DNA from: Caenorhabditis elegans
Taxonomy: Eukaryota; Nematoda; Chromadorea; Rhabditida; Rhabditidae
Reading direction: 5' to 3'
Length of the DNA stretch: 64,000 bases
Assembly: GCF_000002985.6 (NCBI RefSeq)
Contig: NC_003281.10
Location: 6,758,001-6,822,000, forward strand
Below are positions 50,601 through 61,996 of this stretch, piece after piece. The notes under the pieces are model-generated. The model saw only the letters and a list, made by a program, of their open reading frames with translations, ran no database searches and was not told the DNA's origin. Position 1 is the stretch's first letter; every line of letters starts with the position of its first letter. Both the position numbers and the translations under genes were made by a program.

Positions 50601-53600
50601 GTGTTTTGTTCCATAAGGTATTAGTCATCATCTATAACAATATAGACATATCACCTGAAAACGTCCCGCCCCTCTCACTTTCCGTAGAAGACAAGAGAGA
50701 CACCTCCGGGAAAAAGGAACGGAAGAGAAGAAGGGTATTGTACGATTTTTGTGCGTATCTGTGTATATGTATATTATTGTTAAGAAGAATAAGAACAAGA
50801 AGACACATCACTCTTTTTATTTATTTTTCTTTTGTTTTTAAATTGTCCATCTGAAAACATACTTTCTGGAATCGAATTGTATTTTTAGTTTAACAGTTTT
50901 TGGGCTGCTGTACAAGTTTTTCATGTTATAATTTCTCTAATGACATCATTTATAATAACTTTTTAGAAAAAAAAAACAAAAAAATCTTGCATCGTTACAG
51001 TATTTTCAATTAAGCTCATTTTATCTTAAATGTTAGATTCATACATTGAACTTACAATATGTTACGTTAAAGTGTTAATGGCAAACAGGCACAGCTGCAT
51101 GCCTAGTAGGGATGGCTTCACCCGTGACCCGTTTCACCCGTTCACCCGTTTTTTTTTTGCGTTTTAGTTGCTTTCACGGGTGACGGGTGGCTGGCTCACC
51201 CGTGTTTCACCCGTTTTCACCCGTTTCTGTGAGTTTTCACGGGTGACGGGTGACCCTCTCACACGTTTTTTTTGAAATTCATGGGTGAAATCCATCCTTG
51301 ATGCCTACGTGCCTGCCTCATGGCTGCATTTTGTTCTCCATTTCCAAAATGTTTCGGTTGTAGGCATACCGGTTGGTACGAGGCAAAACTTCAAAACTGA
51401 CTTCGAAAAATTGGCAAACTTTAATTAGCTCTATGTATCTATTCGGGTTTGAGCTGCACCAAAAAATATTTTTTCAAACATATTAAACGTGCTCAAAGCC
51501 AGATCCGATTTCAGTGTCCTTCTTCAAAATAAAATTCAAAAAAAAACAACAAAACCACTTTTCAGTCAAAAGAAGAAATCCTCCAAGTGAATTCGGCGTC
51601 TCGACCAGCACTGCCACGTCAGCATTCAGCTTCTACAGTATCTCCGTTGCAAAGTTCTAGTGACGAGCTGAACAACGATTCTGGAATTGACAACAGAACA
51701 GTGGGATCACCATCCACTTCAGAATTCTCACCGAGAAGTAGGCTTTGAGTTTGGTTTACGGAAGTCACCAGTTTTTAAAATTTTGAAATAACGATTTCAT
51801 ATCATTAATTTCAGGCACAGACCTCTTCGTTTCACCTAAAAGTATAATTGACGAAGAGCCTCCACATCATCCTCCACCACCACCGCCAGTTGAGGAGAAA
51901 CTCGATCAGGTGCTCATTCCTCTGAAATTATCTCGTGGTCAAGACTACGCTCCAATTTATCGAAGCCTTGAACAAGACACTTATTATGATCAAAGCCCAT
52001 CTGAAAGTGAGAAGGACGAGGATTTAGGTTTAACTAACACAAAACGTTACACGGTGAGATTTTTCTTTAAAGACATTTATAAATTTTAATAATTTAGGAA
52101 AACTTTCGATCAGTCGAAAAAAATCAATACATGCCTGTAATGTCGGCTCGTGTGGAAGCGACATTCAAGCAGCCACCACCACGGGAAGGTGTCAAACCAT
52201 TTGTTTCACGAGCTGCTCAAGATATCACTCACAATGGGGAATCGAAAGTTGAAAATATCGATTTGACGATAGAATTGAACAGAGAGCAGAAAGCAACTGT
52301 GACAGCGACAAAGTATCCAAGAACTGATTTTATTATGGAGGTAATAAATCATTTTCAAAGGTTGTAGTCGATATTATCATAGCAAAAAATATCATTATGA
52401 AAGTTGACTAGTTCTTCTAGTATGCAAATTCAAGGTTACATTGGTGCGCTTCAAATAGCCATCTCCGGACTCATTAAATATCGGTTTTTAAATTTACAAT
52501 AAGATCGCCAAAATTTTGTTGTTCACATAACGTAGTAACAACAAGTTAAGAAGACATATTAATAGCATTCTACAGTGATGCCAATTATCCAAATGTAGTT
52601 TTTAAAAAATTTTAAACTTTGAATTTAAAATTTCTATCATCTTAATCAAGTTAGTTTCTTTCAGGACTATCACCGCCCACAAACCCAAATTCTCGCTCCT
52701 GCACCTAAAAAACCCAACTCAACCACTCGAATCTATCATGCTGTGGATATTCCATTTGATGAATCTCCAGCCAGTTACTATCCAAAACAAAATAATGGTT
52801 ATCAACGTCAACGTAGATACAGTGCTAGTTCAGCTTCAAAACAAGATGGAATGTTCACTTTGAATGTTATTATGGGCTCACAGCCAGTGCACAAGGGTAT
52901 GGGGTTCAGCACTGTAAAACGAGATGAACGAGTCATTGTGGAAAGTGTTATTGTTGGATCTCCAGCTGATAAAGCTGGGCTTCTGGTAAGTTTTAGCACA
53001 ATTTTGAAACCTTAGAAGTTTACTAGTATAGTTGGTTTGTGTGATGGTTTGGGAAAAGTGCATCACTGGGAAAATGTGAACGTTCGCCTTTTTTTTAAAT
53101 TGTTCCTTTCCGATTTTTCAGGTCGGTGACACAATTCTTTCAATAAACGGCGAAGAAATGTCTGATAAATATCAGTCAGGTGTTACTAGAATTCTTCACG
53201 AAGCCGCCCGAGTTGGAGAGGCTGATGTGCTCATATTGAGAGCTCGTAAGTTCAGGAACCATTTTAAATTTAACTGATAAGTTTCAGCTGTTCCAGCTCC
53301 GATGCTTTCAAAGCAAATGTCGACATCTTCATCGAATTCGAGTAATTATGATAAGGTTCTGAAATTTTTGTTACATTTTGATGTAGCTTAAAATATTTTC
53401 AGGCTCGTTCAGTATTCACTGAGAACAAATCGTTCGATTCTTATGCTGAATTCAAACGGAAACACACTCGAACTTCTCGTGATTCAAACTCCTCAAACGC
53501 CACAAGATCTTCTCGTGATTTCAATAGTTTGCCACGTGGCACCACAGCTCAGTCATCACTGGATCGCAAAAGAGACACTTCGTTGTCGAGCTACCGAACC

Positions 53601-56600
53601 GCAAAAGATAATTTCAACTCATCCTCGAACAGAAGCAGTGGAAGAAGTGAATATGGAGATTACAGGTTAATATTACTCCAATTAATCGTAGCTGAATATA
53701 ATCAGTTACAGAGTTTCAAATTATCAAGAGAAGAATGCTCCTGGACGATTAACTGACTTTGTTCCCGAAGTCGATCGACGTCTCAGCAGAAGAGAACAGT
53801 CAGAAGAGATTTATTCAAGAAGTCAGAGAGATGAAGAACCACGAACAATCAGAAACTATCATTTGAGCAATGAAAATATTGCTGTGAGTTAATTGGTTTT
53901 CAGCATTATTTCTTGTGTTGAATTCGATAATTGAAAATTAAAAATGGAAGTTAATTTACAAATTTTTGGAATATAATTGCGCAGAATTAAAATAAATGTT
54001 TTGAAATAAACATAAATTTGTCAAAAGTAAGACATTGAAAAATTGTAATTTGATATCTTATTTCTTCAGAGAAAAATTGTTACTTACTGGCTCCGTATTC
54101 TAGGCCTTGTTCTTGAAAATTCGATAGTCAATTCAATTGTAATTATTTTTTCAGCGTACGAATCTCAACTACGACGGTCGGCGTGATTCGGAAGAAGAGT
54201 CTACAACTACTACTCTGAAACGGACTACTTTGCCAAGAAGCGTAAGTTGAACTTTTTTAAAGTTCAGAATTAGTATGCACGTATTCATACCTACTTCATA
54301 CCTATTTTGGTGTCTGTGTGTACTGTGTGAACAAGTAGTATTATTATATATTGAGAAATAAAAAAACGAAACCAAAACTCATGTTCTCAATCATTTTTCA
54401 ATTTGAAAATAAAATAGTATTACTACAAAAGGAAATATTATTAATTTTTTTTTGCCAAAACATAATCAAAAAAATCGTACACTGATCCTTCTTTTTTCTT
54501 CTTTTTTTTCTTCATATCATCATTCTGCCTGACTCACATCTTTGTCTCTATTGTTGTGTTTTGTGAGAAAGAGAGTCGGAGAAGAGCGACAGTATTCCCA
54601 CAGTTTTTGTGCATCTTCCTCAGAATATTTTCAATTATTTTGGAAGAACATTTTCTGAGAAAAATAAAGCAAAGAAACTGAAAATGCTGCTTTGCTGTGG
54701 CAAGTCTCAACGAAAAACAACTGATGTTTATACTCATAGTAAGGTTAGTTTTCTATGCTCAAATTTATGAATTGAAATCTTCAAATTCAAGTTAAAAAAA
54801 AGGATTTTGGAAGTATTTTTATTTGAAAAATAATAGTCGGTTTTCTTGGTCAAAACCTTATAGCTTTTCTCGAGGTCTTGTCTCTTGCATTTTTGCCGTA
54901 ATCCTCCGATTAACGTAAAAACAAGACCAGTTGTTAAATTGTCTATGTTTTGTGAAAGTTTATATTTTCACAACTTTGCCAATTTTTCAGTTTTACAATA
55001 GTTAATTTATTTTTGTTTGATAATATCCCAACAGCAAATTTTTTAATTTTGATAGTAATTTTTTAAGTTTCATCTTATATATTAGAGGCGAACTCTTAAA
55101 ATTTTTATTTTTCATTTCTATCTATCAAACTCAAATCTCTTTCTAAATTATTAGTCACAACACTTATACTCATAAAAATACAACGACCAGTGCAACAAAA
55201 TGCAACAAAAAAAACCGAAATACAATTCGATGTAAACAATGTGATTCCTCTCCCTCCTCTCTCCTCAGTTTTTTTTTTCATTTTTTGCGCATTCGAATCG
55301 TTTCACATTTTTTGCCACCATTTTTCTCGCTTTCCTACGAGTCTATTCCCCCCATCCCGATCATGTTCATTCAAAATTGTATTTGTTTATTTGTTGAAAG
55401 AAAAGAAGGATGTGCAGTTGCCATGCTGCACGTAAAAACAAATATTCAATTCAGTGTCCAATTTTCTTTGAATTTCCAAAACATTTTTTGTTCCGAAATG
55501 GAGATTTCAGAACAAATATTAATTTGACCCAAATTTCCAAAAATGTAAAAATGTATTCAAAGTTTCAGGGCACTGCGCAGTGGAAGAACGAATATTCTGA
55601 TGGAGAAGAGGTTACTGAGAAGCTGCCGGTGGTGAGTTATGTGACGTCGCAAAGGTAGGTCAAACAAGGGTGGCCTAGAAAGCATTAGGCCATAAGCTCA
55701 TGTTGGACCTGTCTAGCTGTGAAAATAGTTTTCTTGGTTTTTCCCTTGTTTCCCCTATTTCTGTCCTATCGATTTGTTAGTTTTAGATCAAAATTATTCT
55801 GAAAAAGAACATTTGAAAGATAAGACATTTAAAAAATATATATGTTTTCAAAAAAAAAAACTTTATCAGTGTGCATGTAACTGTTCTAACATGGATTTTC
55901 ACACATTAACACTTCTAACATCAGAGTAAAAGGAATGGTCCAATAGGGTACGGTATTTTTCTTGGTGAAATCCCAATATAAGCTTTTCAACGACACTATG
56001 CATACCAGGAGGCGCAACATATGCCCGCCAACTCCCCGCTTTCCAGGAGGGCAAGAAAACTTCCAATTTTCAAAGGTAGATTCCGTACCCTACCAATCTT
56101 TTTTCTACAGTTTTTTAGTCTATCGTTTTGTTGTGACGTCATTATGCCACGCCAACACCACCCAAATATTACAGACCTCACGAGACTCGTCACCATTGAG
56201 AAGTGCTCTCAAAAAATCGTCACACAACTATTACCATCAGTCATCCGATCCCGTCGCACCACCACCACGACGATACTATTCCACAGAATCCCTTCAACTT
56301 CCCAAAACATCGTCTTATCAGAGATATTCTGAAGAAGAGGACGAAGAAATTGAGGAAACATATTCCTCAATGCGACGTCATAGACAAGAAATACCACGTC
56401 ATGTTGACGAATTTCATACAGTCGGATCTTACGGGGTCATGCCTCAAAGATCCAGAAGTCAGCAACCAGCTAGACTTCCAAGATATGATTCCGTACCGGA
56501 TGACGTGGATGAAGTCAGTGGAGTCAGTCATCGATTTTACGATCGTTCTGGAAATCATGTAAGAGCTCCGCGGGAGCGAATTCATGATATTCAGATTCAA

Positions 56601-57778
56601 CGAGATTACGGTGATCGAGCTCCTTCACGTGACCTGGATTTTGTTAGAAACACGTACAAATGGGAAGAGCAACTAGAGGATACGAAAGTGACAACGACGA
56701 CGAAAATTTATGAGAAGGTGGCTTATTGGTTTAGTGTGAAACACTTTTAGACTAGAAATACTAACTCTCACATTTAAAATATTGAAACTTAAATCTTCTA
56801 TACTAGCTTGAGATAGACTGAGACTTGTTTGACTCCTTTTCCATACTTTATTAGAGGTAATTTTATAGATAAATATTATTTTATTTATTTAAAAAAAAAC
56901 TTCATCTTGTGCACTTTTCCATCCAGATTAGAAAACACGGTTTTCCGAGATAATTTTTCTTTCTCTTTCCCTACAATTCGATTAGAAATGGAACTTCGTT
57001 AAGGAATCCCGTGATTGGCGTGATGTCATCAACCAGCAACGTCAAGCTGCGCCTGGAAACTCGGCCGATCGTCGTGGTATTGCAGCTACGTCATCGTCGT
57101 TGAGGTGAATTTGAAATTTTTAGAAACTCTCTTAAAAACGAAACTTACAGTAACCTACCCTCATATATAAATCGTCGCATGGAAAAAGAGCGGGAGAGAG
57201 AGATTGAGTATAGGAGAGACCGAGAATACAGTATGCCACCAGCTGATCCTCCGGTCATCACTGAAAAGTACGAACGTGATGAATACAGTCGAGTCGAGGA
57301 AAGGACATACCCGGTACCAGTTGCCAGAAATAAAATGAGAAGAGAAGAGACCCAGATGCAATCATCACTACAACAAATGCATAGTCAAAGTTCTCAAAAA
57401 GACGATTCTGTGGTAGCCGTTAGTGGAAAGCATCGGTGTGCTCATTGTAACGAGGAACTTGGTAAGAAAATTCATACTTTTTAAAATAAGTTTTATCATT
57501 CAGGACGTGGTGCTGCAATGATCGTCGAAAGCCTCAATCTATTCTATCATCTTGCATGTTTCAAATGTTACGTCTGCAAAACTTCACTTGGTGAGTAAGG
57601 GCAAAAAGTAAGCCCAATGCGGGGCCTTTTTTATTTCCTGCAATATTGTGCTGTTCAATTTTGAAAAAAAACTTTTAAAGGTAGTGGAGCCACTGGAGCC
57701 GATGTTCGTGTTCGAGATGGACGCCTCCACTGTCAAACCTGTTACAGTAATGATCGTGTGCAATTGAGCAAAGTCTAA
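44800..57778 (+). CDS. lim-8: LMO7/LIMCH1-type PDZ + LIM protein, ~1,121 aa longest form
   Basis: Longest form exons: 44800-44826, 45759-45811, 46862-46906, 47692-47863, 47911-48069, 51566-51737, 51815-52053, 52098-52340, 52665-52985, 53122-53245, 53288-53355, 53403-53665, 53712-53883, 54155-54241, 55569-55631, 56175-56717, 56986-57104, 57151-57461, 57504-57590, 57681-57778. All phases agree. Parts in order: KFDDCEPWQENLDTWRKKRK, like the DUF4757 motif of LMO7/LIMCH1; Ser/Pro-rich linker; PDZ; long Arg/Ser/Tyr-rich linker; one C-terminal LIM whose core GAAMIVESLNLFYHLACFKC closely follows the LMO7 LIM. No calponin-homology domain is seen, unlike vertebrate relatives. Such proteins sit at actin, junction or muscle attachment sites. 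C. elegans LIM-8 (PDZ + LIM, muscle focal adhesions) is the likely identity; I am sure of the family, about 60% sure of the symbol. Confidence 0.85.
44827..47691 (+). other. Large 5' introns of the LIM gene
   Basis: Introns 44827-45758, 45812-46861 and 46907-47691 are AT-rich and carry only short coding exons plus the tRNA. A GC-richer patch at 46440-46570 contains GCGCGAAAA; its role is unknown. Confidence 0.6.
47568..47640 (+). tRNA. tRNA-Asn (anticodon GTT), nested in an intron
   Basis: 73 nt. The acceptor GCTTCCG pairs with CGGGAGC (one T-G pair), then discriminator G. Anticodon arm TTCGG-CTGTTAA-CCGAA, T arm GGTGG-TTCGAGC-CCACC. The A box (TGGCGCAATAGGC) and B box (GGTTCGAGCCC) are intact. 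No intron. It lies on the sense strand in the LIM gene intron 46907-47691, 51 bp before the next exon. Confidence 0.97.
48604..48726 (+). CDS. lim-8: Alternative first exon 2 of the LIM gene
   Basis: Opens ATG CCT GAG (MPEVSVEKPLSV), 41 codons, and ends in phase 0 at GGAGTG|GTGAGT, so it joins the exon at 51566. It would give ~1,010 residues without the DUF4757-like segment. Confidence 0.65.
49221..49230 (+). promoter_or_regulatory. TATA-box-like element before alternative exon 3
   Basis: TATATAAAGC followed by GCGAGGC, ~360 bp upstream of the ATG at 49580. Good core-promoter match, but sequence only. Confidence 0.45.
49340..49356 (+). repeat. Poly-G tract (17 G)
   Basis: Uninterrupted G run between the TATA-like box and the alternative first exon. 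Such tracts can form G-quadruplexes. Confidence 0.95.
49580..49837 (+). CDS. lim-8: Alternative first exon 3 of the LIM gene
   Basis: ATG at 49580 (MSSENGAWPRWSRLFPN), 86 codons to GTG|GTAAGC, phase 0, compatible with the exon at 51566 (~1,055-residue form). A TTCAG at 49474-49478 could be a trans-splice acceptor for its 5' UTR; cis-splicing from upstream exons would not keep phase. Confidence 0.68.
49838..51565 (+). other. Long intron of the LIM gene
   Basis: Apart from the foldback element at 51108-51298 I see no supported exon. An open frame at 50510-50854 has no convincing splice sites or recognisable protein. Confidence 0.55.
51108..51298. repeat. CACCCGT foldback repeat
   Basis: Many copies of CACCCGT and its complement ACGGGTG in ~190 bp. 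The ends GGATGGCTTCACCCGTG and CATGGGTGAAATCCATCC are inverted repeats of each other. Confidence 0.85.
52848..53245 (+). other. PDZ domain of the LIM gene
   Basis: From GMFTLNVIMG to LILRA, split by the intron 52986-53121. The carboxylate-binding loop is KGMGFS rather than GLGF; SPADKAGLLVGDTILSING is the classic PDZ core. Confidence 0.93.
54684..54743 (+). CDS. lim-8: Alternative first exon 4 of the LIM gene (short form)
   Basis: ATG CTG CTT TGC TGT (MLLCCGKSQRKTTDVYTHSK), 20 codons, ends AAG|GTTAGT in phase 0 and joins the exon at 55569, giving a ~426-residue form with LIM but no PDZ. The N-terminal Cys pair beside basic residues could be lipid-modified (inference). Confidence 0.6.
54744..55568 (+). 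other. Intron of the LIM gene, no feature seen
   Basis: AT-rich, with a pyrimidine-rich stretch around 55240-55380; no supported exon. Confidence 0.6.
55632..56174 (+). other. Intron of the LIM gene, no feature seen
   Basis: Donor GTG|GTGAGT, acceptor ATTACAG. A readable frame runs into it from the next exon (from 55962) but lacks signals of its own. Confidence 0.6.
57436..57760 (+). other. LIM domain of the LIM gene
   Basis: CAHC ... HLAC FKCYVC ... CQTC spacing of the double zinc finger, spread over three exons. It ends 14 residues before the stop. Confidence 0.95.
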
Positions 57779-58732
57779 GCTCTAAATAGTCCAGTCCCAG
57801 AAGTTCTTTCTAGAATGTTTTCCCCAATAATTGTTTCACATCCTTTACCCGTTTGCTCACTTTTATACCGCCCTGCCCAACAATATTTTCACCTTATTTT
57901 TATTGTTTAAATCTTCGCGCAACAGAATCATAAATTGCCACGTGGCACGTTATAAAATAGCCCTGAACCTCCCCCCCCCCCCCCCCCCCTGTGATATGAT
58001 TGTTTTCTTTCAATTGAAAAATGTGTGAAATATTGAAGAAAAAAAATAGAAAAACGATAACGAATTTATTTTCCCATAAACGAGCATACCAGATGTTTTA
58101 TATGTGAAATGTTTAATGAAGATTTAATGAATACACCGAGATTTTAATTTAAAAATATTTATATCGAAATCGACCATTTATGCCGGAGCCGGAGCACGTG
58201 GCGTTTATTTGTTTTTCAAGGTATATATATAGAAAAGCCAAATTTAATAATGAAACATCTTGCAAGTCCCTCATGAGTTTATAAATTGAAACGAATTCTA
58301 TAATATAATGTCTATCGATTGGCGGAAAATTAACAAACAAATGAACAAGTTTTTTTGAAATTTTAAGAGATCTCGCAACGGTTCTTTTTCTGATCATTGC
58401 AACATAATTCAACAAAACAGAACACACACTTGTCGTTTATTTGCTCTTTTTCCAAAAGTTTATAGAAAAATTAAAATTATAAAAATTTGTCAGTTTCGAT
58501 CTCTTGAAATCCTTTTTTATAAACTTACTTTAAATACCACTCCAAAAAAATCAGTATTGAATCGTCGAAAACGTATTGTTAAATAGTTTTTGTGATTGAA
58601 AATAGTAGCAAAAGTGTATTTTCAGATTAAAAAAAATTATGAAAAATATTTCCTTAGAATAAATATTTATAAGAATAAAACATATCAAATAATTTGAATT
58701 ATTCGAGAAACTTAAATGATTCGACTGGAAAC
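57779..58732. other. LIM gene 3' UTR and convergent intergenic region
   Basis: No clean AATAAA; AATGAA variants occur near 58114 and 58126. The LIM gene (+) and the next small gene (-) converge here. AT-rich, with a poly-C run at 57971-57989. Confidence 0.55.
57971..57989 (+). repeat. Poly-C tract (19 C)
   Basis: Uninterrupted C run in the LIM gene's 3' UTR; poly-G on the minus strand. Confidence 0.95.
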
Positions 58733-59021
58733 TCAAAACCGACCGCATCGGCGTCGCCTGAAACAAATGAATAGTTGCAATTACTGATAAAAATCAATAT
58801 TCTTACCTTCTTCCACAATTTTGTTGAGGCGGGGGATAATATACTTGCTGTGGGATCGGATTTTGTGCATTATACGGCGGAGGTGGCTCACTGAATCCAG
58901 GTTGTGGATGAGGCCCTGTTGTATATACAGGATAAGATTGAGAATTTACGGAAAAATTCTGATTTTGTTGCTGACGTCTTCTTCTTCTTCCAAGAATACG
59001 ACGAAGTAAAAGAGCGATCAT
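58733..59021 (-). CDS. Small Arg/Pro/Tyr-rich protein, 79 aa
   Basis: Minus-strand exons 59021-58807 and 58757-58733, separated by a 49-bp intron with GTAAGA donor and TTTCAG acceptor, join in frame. The start ATG at 59021 has ACC before it. N-terminus MIALLLRRILGRRRRRQQQN is hydrophobic then strongly basic. The middle is Pro/Tyr-rich with EPPPPY, a possible WW-domain ligand (PPxY). The end is NCGRRRRRCGRF. Not recognised. It resembles the N-terminus of the next minus-strand gene. It could act in the nucleus or at a membrane; no more can be said from sequence. Confidence 0.7.
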
Positions 59022-60181
59022 GGTGAGTGGTTTGAAGGTATGAAAGGACGAAAAACTGGGAGGCACTACGCATTCCTTTATTTGAGCAGTGGCGTTGAGT
59101 AAACAAACAATGGGTCAGACTTTGTGATCAAATTTCTGACCTTGTGATAGTCAGAAGCTTTTGAGTTCTCTGAAATATTTCGCAACTTTTTCTACGACTA
59201 TGCAAAATCTGTAGGACTTCAAGACTAATGAACACTGCAAGACTGATAAAGATTTCACTAAATAACTTTGAAAAAATAATAAAGCTTTCGAAAAAAATTG
59301 AAATTTTAGTTAAAATTTTCGATTGAAACTTTTATGTAAAATGAATAATTGACAAAAGTTGAACACAAGAAACTGAAAAAAAGAGAATTATCTTCAAAAA
59401 TCAAAAACCCGTTGCGAGATCAACCGATTTTCGATATTAAAATTTTAAGCTTATACAGTAAAAGTTTGAACTTTAATGAATGTAGATGATAGTGGGTTTC
59501 GTGGCAGAAGAAGATCTCATGCGATAGCTGGATGTTAGGGTTGGTGCCAAGCTAGTCGGTAAGTTGTTTCCTCCTTTGTGAATTGTATAGTGTGATTGAC
59601 GACGGCTGGATGGAGAATTTTGCTGAAATCGGATTTTTAAAGAGTGACGGCAATTTTTTCGGCAAATTTACAAAACTGCCAGTTTTTCTCCAATAATTAA
59701 ATTTTAGCAATAAAAACTTTATGTAGTAGTTTAGCAAAATATTTTTTATATCAAAAAATATCTGTTGAGAAAATTTGAAAAGTGCTTTAAATATCAGAAA
59801 AACCTGTTCAGCACAGTTTTGGATGCGATTCTCAAAATTTTAACAAAAATAAGTATTATTTCCAAATAAATAAACTATTTCTCGACAATAATTTGTTAGT
59901 ATAATTTACGAGAAAATCAACAATTCTTACATTTACACGAAGACGGTGGGCAGACACGTAAGCCTTAATAGGTGCGCCAGTTTTTATCATTATTTTGCAA
60001 AATATATTTGTACACAATTTTTTTTGTATGTATAATACTTCAATTGTACATACATATCATTTTCATTATCAATACTATCTCAAACTCGAAATTTAGTACT
60101 CACAAAGTACCGCAAAAGCCCCTGTGACCCAAAGGCGTTTTCAGTAGTTGTTGTTGATCATCAAACAATGATTCATTTTCA
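59022..60181. other. Intergenic, no supported gene
   Basis: AT-rich. Short CAAGACTAAT and TGCAAGACTGAT motifs near 59220-59250 look like remnants of the CTATTAGTCTTGCA element family. No coding signal. Confidence 0.55.
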
Positions 60182-61368
60182 TCAATTCGTAATCATTACC
60201 TTATCAGAAGTGCCTCTGCTGACGTGTTTCCTCTCCACTGTCACACTTTGACTCCGGTTCCGGATAACCACCTGGGAACCACGTTTTACTTGAATTCTGG
60301 AAAAAATGGAACTGTTTTTATGATAAACACTCAAAGTAGGATAATTCAAAGATCATGTTAGACAAAAAAATAAGTGTTATCTCATTTTAAAAATTAACGA
60401 CCCCGAGACGAAAAGTCTCTCGTTTTCATTTCGTCGCACTCAATTTTAAAAGTGTCTACTTTTTCTTCTTATCAGGTCCATAAAACATGAAATGATCAGG
60501 TAACAAGAATCTGCGGGTCAAAAATTAAAGAAACTAGGTCAAAAATGTTAACAGTGAAATGCTGGCGCATTTTTTCAAATCAAAATTTTCAGAGATACCA
60601 AGAGGCTTAGTTTAATAATTTTTCCGCTGAAAAGTTAAATCCAATAATAATTTCACGTTTAATTTGAATCAATTTACGTTTATGAAATGAGCGCGGCTTA
60701 ACTTACAATATACCAGAAGCTGCTCAAATTTTAATGACCTCCTAAAATGCATTTTTGAGCAGTTCAGTGCATTCAAGAGTTCCATAATACTGTATCAAAA
60801 TTTCCTAGTTTTGTAACGGTTTTCGTTCACGAAGTTGTATGTCGCCTCGTTTTACAATAAATACTATTGATGTTTTTTGCTAACATTTAATTCGTCTATT
60901 GTTTTATTATCAATAGACTGAAACAACTGGCTAATCAGTTTTTAATACGATTTTCAATAGTTATTAAATTGTTTTCTAACTTCATTTTCTCTACGTATTT
61001 TCCTCGCATCTGACGTAGTACAAATTGATAAGCAATATTAATTTTATTTTTTCTAAAAAGACAACTTTTGACCCAACTTATCGGAAACGACGTCATTTCA
61101 ATCAATTGCTATTTTTGAAAATTAATTTCGAAATTAGAACTCGCATTATCAGTTTTCAAAATGATAATGAAACAAGTGAATCATGATGAAATTCAGCGAA
61201 ACTTCAAGAAACTTACCGCGTTTTTTCGCGTAGTGAGCCATTTGTTGCAGGAATGTTTAGAGATTTTGTCCTTGGCTTTTGTGATTTTACACTTTCATCT
61301 GAAGCTTTTTCAGTGGTGCCACGACGGCGAAAGAGCAAGCGTCTGAACAGAGCAATCAATGTAGACAT
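60182..61368 (-). CDS. Small basic protein, 88 aa
   Basis: Minus-strand exons 61368-61217 and 60296-60182 join in frame across a 920-bp intron (donor CG|GTAAGT, acceptor TTCCAG). N-terminus MSTLIALFRRLLFRRRGTTE parallels MIALLLRRILGRRRRR of the neighbour. The rest is Ser/Lys/Arg/Thr-rich (KSQKPRTKSLNIP, VKRGSQVVIRNRSQSVTVER). No domain recognised. The second exon could instead splice at AAG|GTAATG (~60198) to an exon I cannot identify; in that case the last six residues differ. Confidence 0.6.
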
Positions 61369-61892
61369 TTTTCTGGAACTTAGAATTAGTTTGAAATTGG
61401 ATGTGTGATTTTTTGGTATTAGAAAGATTCGGAACTGAGGTTTAGGGTTGAGATTTGAAAATATTCAAAAATAAACTCATAAACATTTTTGTGAGCAGAA
61501 CGGTAATAACTCTTTGTTAGACGGTAGTGAGAATTTTCGTATCATAAATCGATAATTGAGTACAAAGAGTTAAAACAAACAACATTGAATTTATTGAAAA
61601 CGAGAGAAAATGAAAAAACAGATTGATAGTACCGGTAGATGGACAAAAGAGTCAAATTATAAGGCGTGCATTGTTATCAACTATCAGTAGAGCAGCATTG
61701 AAAAGAGATTGATAACCACGTGAAGTGCCGCCAGAAGTGGGAGGAGTCACTGTGATAGCGTTTATTAGTTTTTGAGCTGAATTTGATTAATTGAATTTTC
61801 AGGAAAATGGGTTATCAAATGTTAAAGATTATATGCAGTAATGAAGTTTGTACCATGGTTTGTTGACATCCAAAAAATTGTAAAATGGTTTT
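61369..61892. other. Upstream region of the 88-aa gene
   Basis: AT-rich, probably the promoter side of the minus-strand gene; no specific site recognised. Confidence 0.45.
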
Positions 61893-61996
61893 ATGCCTGC
61901 TCGCTGGTCAATTCGGCATTCGTTGGATTTAAAACCAAAAGTTGCACAAAACGTTAATTTTTTCAAATTTTTTTTTAACTGTCACTGTTTAAACAT

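Noticed and set aside
50510..50854. 114-codon open frame inside the LIM gene intron
   Set aside because: Low-complexity Phe/Lys/Arg content and no phase-compatible splice sites.
56962..57004. Alternative start near ATGGAACTTCGT
   Set aside because: The frame is closed soon after; the exon reading KWNFVKESRDWRDV from 56986 fits the phase on both sides.
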